Both the position numbers and the translations under genes were made by a program. Below the pieces are notes generated by a model. The model made no database searches and was not told the origin of the DNA. It saw nothing but the letters and a program-made list of their open reading frames with translations. 64,000 nt of DNA from Chryseobacterium sp. HSC-36S06. GTDB taxonomy: Bacteria > Bacteroidota > Bacteroidia > Flavobacteriales > Weeksellaceae. Shown here piece after piece: positions 31,289-39,695 of the stretch (position 1 is the first letter of the stretch; every line of letters begins with the position of its first letter). The stretch covers positions 186,001 to 250,000 of the forward strand of contig NZ_JALJZX010000001.1 of the NCBI RefSeq assembly GCF_024171485.1, written 5' to 3'.

Positions 31289-32443
31289 TTAATTGATTTT
31301 ATAGCTGGAAATTTTCCATTCTCCGTTTACATTCTTCAAACCAAATGTTACCTGCAGAGCGGTCGTTTTTCCGCTTTTATCCGTCACATCGTAGGTGGCA
31401 TTTACGCTGGCGGCATTGGCACCTGAATTCTGCGTAGAAATATTTTTGACGTTAATGTTCTTTACAGCTCCAAACCCGGAATTAGGATTCGAAAAAGTTT
31501 CGTAAGATCCCCAACTCGGATTGTCGGAAGTTTCGTACGCCCCTTTTAAATTCTGGCTGTTAAGATTGTTCAGGAACTTTGTTACACTTGTTTTAGGGTC
31601 TCCCGAAGCTGCAACAGGGGTGTCGGTAGAAGGTGAGGTAATATCGGTATCCAGCACCGGAATGTCGGCAGAAGGATTTGCCGGATTTTCAGCAGGGTTT
31701 CCAGCCGGCATCAAAAGTGCTTTTGCGTTAACAGGAACACCAATTTTCGACATTTTAAATGTTTTCTTAGTCGTTTTCACAGAAACGGTAATATCTATTT
31801 TATTATCGCTGATTTTATCGGCAGGCAGCGAGGCAAATCTCAACGTAAAACCTTTAAAATCGTTATTGAGCATCAGATTTTTAGCAGTAAGAATACGGTT
31901 TCCACTACTGTAAACCTCCATCACTGTTTCTAAAGCTGCACCATCGAAAACAATTGGATTACCCGATGCATCTACAAGCCTAGGAATTACCTGAAGAGAT
32001 TTCGGTCCCAATATGCTGTCAACTGCTAATGGTTTGGTATTGAGGTTTAATGAACCTGCGGAGATATCATTCGGGTCAGATTCTTTAGCCTCCTCAGCCC
32101 CAAAAATATTCATTTCACCTAAAGAAGGCGGCCCGGTACTGGTCCATTCAATTCCGTTTTCCTGAGCAACTTTATCTGCGAGGGCAAAAATACCCGGAAC
32201 TTTCAATCCGTTAATCAATTTACCCAAAGCATTAAGTTCGTTCACGTCGCCATCTGCTTCTACACCAAAAGTTTTGAGGATGTAAAGGGCTTCATTGAAC
32301 TTTACCTGCTGCAGCGTACTGAGACTGGAAGCCATATCGTTGATACTGGACTGGAGAGCTTTTGTACTGCTGGCGTCCACTTTGTCTTTTTTACATGAAA
32401 TCAGTAGAAAGGCGGAAAACAGTATGATAAAAAATTGCTTCAT
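31289..32443 (-). CDS. Unknown lipoprotein with C-terminal NTF2-like domain
   Basis: A 384-residue protein that I cannot assign to a named family. The signal peptide ends Leu-Leu-Ile-Ser-Cys-Lys-Lys, with the lipidated Cys at about 17. Residues 25-80 look helical (Ala-Leu-Gln-Ser-Ser-Ile-Asn-Asp-Met-Ala-Ser-Ser-Leu), as in DUF6694-like lipoproteins. A mixed beta region follows (about 130-245), then a Pro/Ala/Thr/Asp linker (about 250-290), and a last domain of about 95 residues ending Leu-Lys-Asn-Val-Asn-Gly-Glu-Trp-Lys-Ile-Ser-Ser-Tyr, typical of NTF2/SnoaL-like folds. It precedes apt with a 1-base gap. A -7 TAAATTTG lies at 32461-32468 (minus strand). Confidence 0.75.
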   Translation of the reverse strand: MKQFFIILFSAFLLISCKKDKVDASSTKALQSSINDMASSLSTLQQVKFNEALYILKTFGVEADGDVNELNALGKLINGLKVPGIFALADKVAQENGIEWTSTGPPSLGEMNIFGAEEAKESDPNDISAGSLNLNTKPLAVDSILGPKSLQVIPRLVDASGNPIVFDGAALETVMEVYSSGNRILTAKNLMLNNDFKGFTLRFASLPADKISDNKIDITVSVKTTKKTFKMSKIGVPVNAKALLMPAGNPAENPANPSADIPVLDTDITSPSTDTPVAASGDPKTSVTKFLNNLNSQNLKGAYETSDNPSWGSYETFSNPNSGFGAVKNINVKNISTQNSGANAASVNATYDVTDKSGKTTALQVTFGLKNVNGEWKISSYKIN

Positions 32444-32470
32444 AAGGTGATGTTTAGATACAAATTTAAC

Positions 32471-32496
32471 AAAAATCCCGACATAAAGCCGGGATA
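32471..32496 (-). terminator. Terminator of the act operon
   Basis: On the minus strand ATCCCG...CGGGAT is followed by TTTTT. It lies 25 bases after the actF stop and before the next gene's promoter. Confidence 0.75.
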
Positions 32497-32520
32497 TATT
32501 AATTTGATATTGTGCAGATC

Positions 32521-33852
32521 TTAGAAAGGATATTCGTAAATCTTTGATTCTTTTACAAATGGGTTTCCTTCAGGAATTAATTTAAGTTTTGAAAGCGCAG
32601 TTAAAACTACAAATACAAATAAACCAACTCCGAACAGTACGGATCCTAAATTGAGGATAAGAACTTCAGGTGTTTTCCAGTAAGGACCTACGGTTCCCGG
32701 CATAACCATGTTAAAATAATCAAGCCAGTGACCTACAAGAACAATTACTGCAACAGTAGTTACCACTGTATAATTTCTCTTGATGCTGGAACTTACCAAT
32801 ACCAATAACGGAATAAGGAAGTTAAGAATCAGCATCGGCAAGAATGTTGCGCCGTAATATTTGAATCTCCCAAAGAAATAATTGACCTCCTCCGGAACGT
32901 TAGCATACCAGTAAAGCATGAACTGACAGAACCAGGTGTATGACCACAACATACTTGTTGCAAAAAGGAACACTCCTAAATCATGTAGGTGATTGTCATT
33001 GAACTGAGGAAGAACACCTTTTTTCTTTAAGTAAACGCTGATCAGAATAATTGCTGCAACAGCGGATGACAAAGTACTCACCATCGCATACCAAATATAC
33101 ATGGTAGAATACCAGTGAGGGTCAATTGACATCAACCAATCCCAAGCCCATGCTGCAGAAGCAAACCCGAAGAATGCAATGTAACCGATACTCCAGCTGT
33201 AATAACTTGCATAAACTTTTCTGTCTTTAGTTTCATCAACTTTCTTTGAAAGTGATTTAAGTTTCCATGCAAAGAAAGATGCACCTACAACATAAAGCAC
33301 AGTTCTGAAGGCATAAAAAGGGATATTAAGGAAAATCTTCTTCTCGTAAAGGATAGAATCGAAGTGCGGATCACCTGGAGTCGTCAATTCAGGATCCATC
33401 CAGTGGAAAAGGTGTCCCTGATGACTTGCATTCAGCAACATAATGATGATAAGAATTGCACCACCCCAAGGGATGAAAGATGCAATCGCTTCCATTACTC
33501 TTAAAATGATAATTGACCATCCTGCGTGTGCTGCGTTCTGAATACAGTAGAAAAACAATGCACAACAGCTTAGGGCAAACAGAAATACCGCAACGGTATG
33601 AATAGCTGCCAAAGGTTGGTTATGAACCTGAAGTTTAGCATGGTCCAAATGTGCCTGATGATCCTGAGGTCCCACCATTTCACTTGAGTGAGTAGGAGCA
33701 TGATTACCACCGGCATGTACTGCCTCCATCATATGTTCAATTCTCGCATCGTCGATACCGTGATTCATAAAGTAACCTACTCCAAAAAGCACTAATCCCA
33801 AAGCGATAAATATGATTGAATATAATCTTAATTTAGGTGAAAAACTATACAT
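32521..33852 (-). CDS. actF: Alternative complex III subunit ActF (quinol:cytochrome c oxidoreductase)
   Basis: A 443-residue integral membrane subunit of alternative complex III, paralogous to ActC and related to the NrfD/PsrC membrane family. About ten membrane segments are seen, beginning at residue 12. An unusual His-rich, acidic loop lies at about 35-75 (Glu-Ala-Val-His-Ala-Gly-Gly-Asn-His-Ala-Pro). The Trp-Ala-Trp-Asp-Trp-Leu-Met-Ser-Ile-Asp-Pro-His-Trp-Tyr-Ser-Thr segment is a strong family marker. In solved complexes ActF packs against ActC to form the membrane core. It is the last gene of the operon, 12 bases after actE; a terminator follows and no oxidase gene does. Confidence 0.93.
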   Translation of the reverse strand: MYSFSPKLRLYSIIFIALGLVLFGVGYFMNHGIDDARIEHMMEAVHAGGNHAPTHSSEMVGPQDHQAHLDHAKLQVHNQPLAAIHTVAVFLFALSCCALFFYCIQNAAHAGWSIIILRVMEAIASFIPWGGAILIIIMLLNASHQGHLFHWMDPELTTPGDPHFDSILYEKKIFLNIPFYAFRTVLYVVGASFFAWKLKSLSKKVDETKDRKVYASYYSWSIGYIAFFGFASAAWAWDWLMSIDPHWYSTMYIWYAMVSTLSSAVAAIILISVYLKKKGVLPQFNDNHLHDLGVFLFATSMLWSYTWFCQFMLYWYANVPEEVNYFFGRFKYYGATFLPMLILNFLIPLLVLVSSSIKRNYTVVTTVAVIVLVGHWLDYFNMVMPGTVGPYWKTPEVLILNLGSVLFGVGLFVFVVLTALSKLKLIPEGNPFVKESKIYEYPF

Positions 33853-33864
33853 TTTAAATTCTTT

Positions 33865-34593
33865 TTATTTTTTAGGACTAGTTGATACACTCGCAGAAGC
33901 TGTAGCAGCTGTTGATTCAGTCGTATTGGCACCTGTAGCCGGAGCTGCAGATTCAGTGGCTGCTGCGGGAGCAAGCCCGCCTTTGAAGGCATTCATTATA
34001 TACATCGACACTCTCCAACGGTCCCCAGGTTTTAACTGACCTGCGTATGAACCCATTGCATTTCTACCATTTGTAATTACGTAATGAACAGATCCCACTG
34101 TAATTTGTCTGTCAGCATAATTAGGGACTCCTGTATATGCACCGCTGGCAACAATTGGTCCCTGGCCATCGCCGCCGGTACCGTGGCATGCTGCACAGGT
34201 CTGGTCATATAAAAGTTTACCTCTTTCGATATCTTTTGCCTGATTCGCAGGATTTAACGGAGATGCTGCAACAAGTTTCGAAGCGTCGTAACCACCGTTG
34301 TACTGATCCGGAGTCATTGCCGAATTCATAGCTTCGTCGGCAACACCGTCTTTATTTTGGGCAACAGTACCATTAACCGGACCCAATCCTGTAGCGCCGT
34401 TGTTCTTAACAAAAGCCGGGATTTCATTTTCGTGGTCTGAGTATGCATCTTCAGCTTTCATCAAAGGGTCATATGCAACCGGAAAGTACATATCAGGAAA
34501 ATAAACCAAAGGAGGATTTTCTTTGCTGCAAGAACTTAATGAAATTGCTGCAAATCCCAAGATCGCTGTAATTTTAAATATATTCTTTGTCAT
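33865..34593 (-). CDS. actE: Alternative complex III subunit ActE, monohaem cytochrome c lipoprotein
   Basis: A 242-residue lipoprotein: signal peptide with Leu-Ser-Ser-Cys-Ser (Cys22), then a cytochrome c domain with haem motif Cys-Ala-Ala-Cys-His near residue 134 and a likely Met ligand in Arg-Asn-Ala-Met-Gly-Ser-Tyr. ActE hands electrons to or next to the acceptor. The last 35 residues are Ala/Thr/Ser-rich and probably disordered. The start is set at 34593 (Met-Thr-Lys-Asn-Ile-Phe), the only one that gives a signal peptide; the longer frame from 34656 would overlap the end of actD. Confidence 0.93.
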   Translation of the reverse strand: MTKNIFKITAILGFAAISLSSCSKENPPLVYFPDMYFPVAYDPLMKAEDAYSDHENEIPAFVKNNGATGLGPVNGTVAQNKDGVADEAMNSAMTPDQYNGGYDASKLVAASPLNPANQAKDIERGKLLYDQTCAACHGTGGDGQGPIVASGAYTGVPNYADRQITVGSVHYVITNGRNAMGSYAGQLKPGDRWRVSMYIMNAFKGGLAPAAATESAAPATGANTTESTAATASASVSTSPKK

Positions 34594-34648
34594 TTGGACA
34601 ATTTTATTGTTTTTATAATCAAATGGAACCGTTTTACAAGGTTTCATT

Positions 34649-35170
34649 CTAAGCATCTTTTACCGTAATTTCTTCTACACCGGTATCAATCAGGATTTGC
34701 TTCACAGATTCTACATCATCTGTTACAAATTCCATCATAAACTTATCATCCGTAGTTCTTGGATCCGGGTTCTGAGGCGGACAACCAGGATACATTTTAT
34801 TTCTCACCAAAAAGGTAAGAGACATCATGTGGGCTGCGCAGAACACCATTAATTCAAACATTGGAACTACAAACGCAGGCATGTTTCTGGACCACTCAAA
34901 TGCTGGTTTACCACCAATATTCTGAGGCCAGTCGTGGTTCATCGTATACCAAGTGACTAAAATCCCGATCGTAACACCGTATACTGCGTAAATAAAAGCG
35001 GCATCAGAAATTCTGGTTTTCTTCAAACCTAAAGCTTTGTCAAGACCATGAACCGGAAACGGAGTATAAACTTCGTCAATTTTGATTCCTTTGTCATTGA
35101 AAGCGTGTACGCCGTTCAATAAATCGTCGTCATCGGCATAAATACCGTAAACTTTTTTAGTGGTGCTCAT
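34649..35170 (-). CDS. actD: Alternative complex III subunit ActD (DUF3341)
   Basis: A 173-residue membrane subunit with two helices (about 58-80 and 98-120) linked by a short loop, and a C-terminal region facing the periplasm with Cys-Pro-Pro-Gln-Asn-Pro-Asp-Pro-Arg-Thr-Thr-Asp-Asp. The N-terminal domain begins Lys-Lys-Val-Tyr-Gly-Ile-Tyr-Ala-Asp-Asp-Asp-Asp-Leu. The family is small and found only in alternative complex III operons. The ATG at 35170 (Met-Ser-Thr-Thr-Lys-Lys) is chosen over 35200; it overlaps actC by 14 bases, indicating coupled translation. Confidence 0.93.
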   Translation of the reverse strand: MSTTKKVYGIYADDDDLLNGVHAFNDKGIKIDEVYTPFPVHGLDKALGLKKTRISDAAFIYAVYGVTIGILVTWYTMNHDWPQNIGGKPAFEWSRNMPAFVVPMFELMVFCAAHMMSLTFLVRNKMYPGCPPQNPDPRTTDDKFMMEFVTDDVESVKQILIDTGVEEITVKDA

Positions 35171-36557
35171 CTTCTTCTTCTTTTGCTTTATAAGTTTCAC
35201 CTGAGATTTTCAAAATAGTCTTCAATTCTGCCTGAGCAATTACAGGGAATGTTCTGGCGTAGAGTAAGAACAGCACTCCGAAGAATCCTATTGTTCCAAG
35301 AAATACCCCAACATCAATAATTGTTGGTTTAAACATCGTCCATGAACTTGGCAAGTAATCTCTTGAAATATTGATTACGATAATATCGAATCTTTCAAAC
35401 CACATCCCAATATTGATGATGAGTGCGATAATGAATGTAGCCATAATGTTGGTTCTCACTTTCTTGAACCAGAAAGCTGCAGGAACTACAAGGTTACAGA
35501 TAATCAACGCCCAGAAAGCCCACCAGTACGGACCGGTTGCTGCACCCGGTGAAAGGTATACGAAATCTTCATATCGTGACCCTGAATACCATGCGATGAA
35601 ATATTCACATGCGTAGGCTACAGTTACCATACCACCTGTTACAACGATTACGATGTTCATAATCTCGATATGGTACATGGTAATATAATCCTCTAAGTGT
35701 GCTACTTTTCTTGCAACAAGCAATAGCGTCTGTACCATTGCAAAACCTGAGAAAATTGCTCCCGCAACGAAATACGGCGGATAGATAGTAGAGTGCCATC
35801 CTTTAATTACCGACGTAGCAAAGTCAAAGGATACCGTGGTGTGAACCGAGAATACAAGTGGTGTTGCCAAACCTGCCAAAACGAGTGAAAGTTCCTCGAA
35901 TCTTTGCCAGTGTTTTGCTTTACCGCCCCAACCGAAAGCCAGGAAGGTATAAATTCTTTTTGTCCAAGGTGTTTTTGCACGGTCTCTGATCATCGCAAAG
36001 TCAGGGATTAATCCCATAAACCAGAATACGGTAGATACAGAGAAATAAGTTGATATTGCAAATACGTCCCAAAGTAACGGTGAGTTGAAGTTGGTCCAAA
36101 GTGAACCGAACTGGTTTGGTAAAGGGAAAACCCAATATCCTACCCAAACTCTACCCATGTGAATTACCGGGAAAATTGCTGCCTGTACAACAGCGAAAAT
36201 CGTCATCGCTTCAGCAGAACGGTTTACCGACATTCTCCATCTTTGTCTAAATAATAAGAGTACTGCAGAGATTAAGGTTCCGGCGTGACCAATACCTACC
36301 CACCAAACGAAGTTGGTAATATCCCATCCCCAGTTGTTGGTTCTGTTGAGTCCCCATGCACCGATACCGGTACCAATGGTGTAGGCGATACAGCCAAATC
36401 CGTAGATGAATAGTGTTAAAGCTATCCAAAAGGAAACCCACCATAATTTTCCTGCGCGTTCCTCGATAGGTCTTGCGATATCTTCTGAGATATCGTGATA
36501 AGTCTTGTGACCAATAATTAAAGGTTCCCTTATCGGAGCTTCGTAATGTCCTGACAT
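35157..36557 (-). CDS. actC: Alternative complex III subunit ActC (NrfD/PsrC-like quinol-binding subunit)
   Basis: A 466-residue membrane protein with about ten helices in two four-helix bundles, of the NrfD/PsrC superfamily. ActC holds the quinol-oxidation site. Marker segments: Ile-Arg-Glu-Pro-Leu-Ile-Ile-Gly-His-Lys-Thr-Tyr at the N-terminus, Trp-Trp-Val-Gly-Ile-Gly-His-Ala-Gly-Thr-Leu-Ile-Ser in helix 2, and Ser-Val-His-Thr-Thr-Val-Ser-Phe-Asp with His and Asp near the quinol pocket. It lies between actB (18-base gap) and actD (14-base overlap). Confidence 0.95.
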   Translation of the reverse strand: MSGHYEAPIREPLIIGHKTYHDISEDIARPIEERAGKLWWVSFWIALTLFIYGFGCIAYTIGTGIGAWGLNRTNNWGWDITNFVWWVGIGHAGTLISAVLLLFRQRWRMSVNRSAEAMTIFAVVQAAIFPVIHMGRVWVGYWVFPLPNQFGSLWTNFNSPLLWDVFAISTYFSVSTVFWFMGLIPDFAMIRDRAKTPWTKRIYTFLAFGWGGKAKHWQRFEELSLVLAGLATPLVFSVHTTVSFDFATSVIKGWHSTIYPPYFVAGAIFSGFAMVQTLLLVARKVAHLEDYITMYHIEIMNIVIVVTGGMVTVAYACEYFIAWYSGSRYEDFVYLSPGAATGPYWWAFWALIICNLVVPAAFWFKKVRTNIMATFIIALIINIGMWFERFDIIVINISRDYLPSSWTMFKPTIIDVGVFLGTIGFFGVLFLLYARTFPVIAQAELKTILKISGETYKAKEEEDEHH

Positions 36558-36575
36558 TTTTTACCTATTTATTAT

Positions 36576-39500
36576 TTAAACTATATTTTCTTTTCTGTTT
36601 CTCACTTTGGTGTGGTAGAAGACGTTTGGTTTGGTACCGATCTCTTCAAGCAAAGTATATCTTCTGTTGGAGTTGTATAAACCTCTTACTACAGAATCTT
36701 TGTCATTCATATCACCAAATTTCATTGCACCTGTAGAACAAGCATTTACACATGCAGTAGAGAATTCTCCGTCTTTTACTTTTCTGCCTTCTTTCTTGGC
36801 CTCAAGGATCGTGTTCTGTGTCATTTGGATACACATTGAACATTTTTCCATAACCCCTCTTGTTCTTACAACTACATCAGGGTTGAGTACCATTCTACCT
36901 AAATCATTATTCTGATTGAAGTCGAATTTATCATTAAGGTTATAAGTAAACCAGTTGAATCTTCTAACTTTATACGGACAGTTGTTTGCACAATATCTGG
37001 TACCGATACATCTGTTGTAAGCCATTTGGTTTTGTCCCTGCTTACCATGTGATGTTGCCGCTACCGGACAAACAGTTTCACAAGGAGCGTGGTTACAGTG
37101 CTGACACATCACCGGCTGGAAGATCACATCCGGATTATCTGCAGGATGGTTCAAAATACCACTCTTCTCATCTAAGAAATGACCATACATTCCTGGCACA
37201 TCCAGATCAGCAGATATCGCTTCTTCCTGAGACAGTTTGCTGTCCTTATTTTTGTCTATTTCAGCAGGAACGTTAGTAGAATAGTAACGGTCGATTCTCA
37301 ACCAGTACATATCACGTGACATTCTTACCTCTTCTTTACCAACTACAGGAACGTTGTTCTCTGCCTGACAAGCAATAATACATGCTCCACAACCTGTACA
37401 TGAATTCAAATCCACAGAAAGGTTGAAGTGTGGCCCATCAGTATCATCAAATGAATCCCAAAGATCTACTTTACCGGCAGGTAATGCACCACCAATCGTA
37501 TGATATTCCAATGGTTTGTTCCACCCTATCTGCTCATCATCGAATTTTACATTTAAGAAAGTATCCAAAGGAACTTCTCTTGCAATTTCGTAACGACCCA
37601 TCAGGGTATTCTGAAGCTGCATTCCTGCAAATTCGTGTTCATCTCCGGTTTTCTCAATTTTCACATTCGATAAAACTGAATTTGAACCATCAAATAAAGG
37701 ATAAGCATTAACACCTGTTTCAGCTACTTTTCCGGAATCTTTTTTACCGTAACCAAGAGCAAGTCCCATAGAACCTTCTGCCTGACCCGGCTGTACAAAA
37801 ACAGGAACATCCTTTAATGTAACACCGTTTACAGTAAGATTTACAAGTGAACCACCTAACTGCATTCTTGCATTAAGGTCGTTATCTAAACCTAATCTCT
37901 CGGCATCTTTAGGAGAAACTGTCAGGTAATTATCCCATGAAAGTCTGGTAATTGGATCCGGTAATTCCTGAAGCCAAGGGTTATTGGCCTGGGTTCCGTC
38001 TCCGATAGAAGTTTTGGTATAAAGCACCAATTCAAGATCAGATGCTTTTAAATTTCCCAATTCAGTGGCAGCCTGCGCAGCATTTCCACCTGCATAAGAA
38101 AGCGATCCGATTACGCTTCCGCCTTCAACAACACCATTGTAAAGTGCTTTGTTGAATGTTGTACCGCCGATTAAGGTGGCCGCGTTGGCTTTTAAATAAT
38201 CGTAATAATTATTGGCTGCGTTATTTTTTCCGTTCATCCAAACCAAAAGTGATTCTTCAATCTGTCTTGATTTGTAAATTTTCTGGATGGTGGGCTGCAT
38301 TAAAGTGTAAACACCTGTCTGCGGAGCCATATCACCCCAGGATTCTAACCAGTTTGCAACCGGGATTACAGCTTTAGCTGCTTTATACATTTCATTCTTC
38401 TTGTCGGCAACCGCTACTACACATGGTACTTTTGCTACAAGTTTCTTGAAATCTTCTCCCTTGTTGTTTGAATAAATTGGGTTTACATTATTGGCGATCA
38501 ATACACCAACCTGCCCTGCATTCATCCAGGTTAAAAATTCCTGATATTTAGCTGCATCAAATTCCTTAAGGAAGTTTGCTTTACCTGTGAAAGCAGTTGA
38601 TGCCAATTTTTGATTGATTAAGTGAGCTAAAACATGAGCTGCTTTAGAACCGTCTGCAAAAACAACAGCGTTGCTTCCTTTTGCCTGAAGTTCTTTTACG
38701 ATTTCTGCAGCTTCTTTGCTAACAGAACCTCCGTTAAGACCGTTGTAAACTTCTACAAGAACTTTATTTACCGCACTTGGCTTCAGTTTGATTCTTGTAT
38801 CGGCATTAGCTCCGGTTAAAGACATATTCGATTCGATCTGAATGTGTCTCATCATCTCCGGGCCTGGCTTTCTTGCTGCAGCGTAAGAAGTTTCAAGTGA
38901 ACCTCCGTTATAATCTCCTAAGAAATCTGCCTGGAAAGAAACCACCAACTGGGTTTTCGATAAATCGTAAACCGGCAATGCTCTCTGACCGAACACTTCC
39001 TGAGCAGCATCTAAAGCTGCAGTATAAGGAACTGCGTCATAAGTTACCAATTCAGCAGTTGGATATTTAGCTTTGAAGTCTGCAAATAACTTTTTAAAAG
39101 TTGGTGAAGCGTAAGAATGTGAAAGAACTACGATTCTTTTGCCGCCCGCCTGTGCATCTGCCAAACCTTTAAGAACGAAATCATCAACTTTATCGAAAGT
39201 CTCGTCTTTTCCGTTAAGTTTGGGTTGCTTTACTTTATCATTATCATAAAGAGAAAGTACAGCTGCCTGAGCTCTTGCATTGGTTTTACCCAATTCTTTT
39301 GCTAAAGGATTCGGTTCAATTTTGATTGGTCTTCCTTCTCTGGTTTTTACTAAAACACTTGCGAAATCATAACCGTCGAAATAAGTGGTTGCGTAATAAT
39401 TGGGAACACCAGGGATAATTTCGTGGGGTTTTACTACGTAAGGAATGGTTTTGATCACCGGAGCCTCACACGCAGCCAAAGTAACAGCAGCAGTAGAGAA

Positions 39501-39674
39501 CCCTAAAAGCTTCAGGAAATCTCTTCTGGATGAACCTGACTCACTAGATTTTTCACCTCCCAACAATTCACCCACAGGAATTTCGTCCTGAAACTCCTTC
39601 AGAGCCAGCCTAGAGTTTAAGCTTGGATCTTTCAGTTCGTGAATACTTCTGAATTTTATTTTATTTGAAGCCAT
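36576..39674 (-). CDS. actB: Alternative complex III subunit ActB, molybdopterin-oxidoreductase-like iron-sulfur protein
   Basis: A 1032-residue periplasmic subunit. It carries a twin-arginine signal (Ser-Ser-Arg-Arg-Asp-Phe-Leu-Lys-Leu-Leu-Gly, about 48-58). Residues 80-730 resemble the catalytic chain of molybdopterin enzymes but lack the usual ligand residue, as in all ActB, and bind no molybdenum. The last 280 residues form a ferredoxin-like domain with four clusters: Cys-Thr-Gly-Cys-Gly-Ala-Cys, Cys-Gln-His-Cys-Asn-His-Ala-Pro-Cys, Cys-Ile-Gly-Thr-Arg-Tyr-Cys-Ala-Asn-Asn-Cys and Cys-Ser-Met-Cys. These make three [4Fe-4S] and one [3Fe-4S] centres in known homologues. Lies 21 bases after actA. 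Confidence 0.95.
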   Translation of the reverse strand: MASNKIKFRSIHELKDPSLNSRLALKEFQDEIPVGELLGGEKSSESGSSRRDFLKLLGFSTAAVTLAACEAPVIKTIPYVVKPHEIIPGVPNYYATTYFDGYDFASVLVKTREGRPIKIEPNPLAKELGKTNARAQAAVLSLYDNDKVKQPKLNGKDETFDKVDDFVLKGLADAQAGGKRIVVLSHSYASPTFKKLFADFKAKYPTAELVTYDAVPYTAALDAAQEVFGQRALPVYDLSKTQLVVSFQADFLGDYNGGSLETSYAAARKPGPEMMRHIQIESNMSLTGANADTRIKLKPSAVNKVLVEVYNGLNGGSVSKEAAEIVKELQAKGSNAVVFADGSKAAHVLAHLINQKLASTAFTGKANFLKEFDAAKYQEFLTWMNAGQVGVLIANNVNPIYSNNKGEDFKKLVAKVPCVVAVADKKNEMYKAAKAVIPVANWLESWGDMAPQTGVYTLMQPTIQKIYKSRQIEESLLVWMNGKNNAANNYYDYLKANAATLIGGTTFNKALYNGVVEGGSVIGSLSYAGGNAAQAATELGNLKASDLELVLYTKTSIGDGTQANNPWLQELPDPITRLSWDNYLTVSPKDAERLGLDNDLNARMQLGGSLVNLTVNGVTLKDVPVFVQPGQAEGSMGLALGYGKKDSGKVAETGVNAYPLFDGSNSVLSNVKIEKTGDEHEFAGMQLQNTLMGRYEIAREVPLDTFLNVKFDDEQIGWNKPLEYHTIGGALPAGKVDLWDSFDDTDGPHFNLSVDLNSCTGCGACIIACQAENNVPVVGKEEVRMSRDMYWLRIDRYYSTNVPAEIDKNKDSKLSQEEAISADLDVPGMYGHFLDEKSGILNHPADNPDVIFQPVMCQHCNHAPCETVCPVAATSHGKQGQNQMAYNRCIGTRYCANNCPYKVRRFNWFTYNLNDKFDFNQNNDLGRMVLNPDVVVRTRGVMEKCSMCIQMTQNTILEAKKEGRKVKDGEFSTACVNACSTGAMKFGDMNDKDSVVRGLYNSNRRYTLLEEIGTKPNVFYHTKVRNRKENIV

Positions 39675-39695
39675 TGATACTTCTAATTTTTGTTA

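Noticed and set aside
34594..34656. Longer start for ActE
   Set aside because: It would place 21 residues before the lipoprotein signal peptide and overlap the end of actD.
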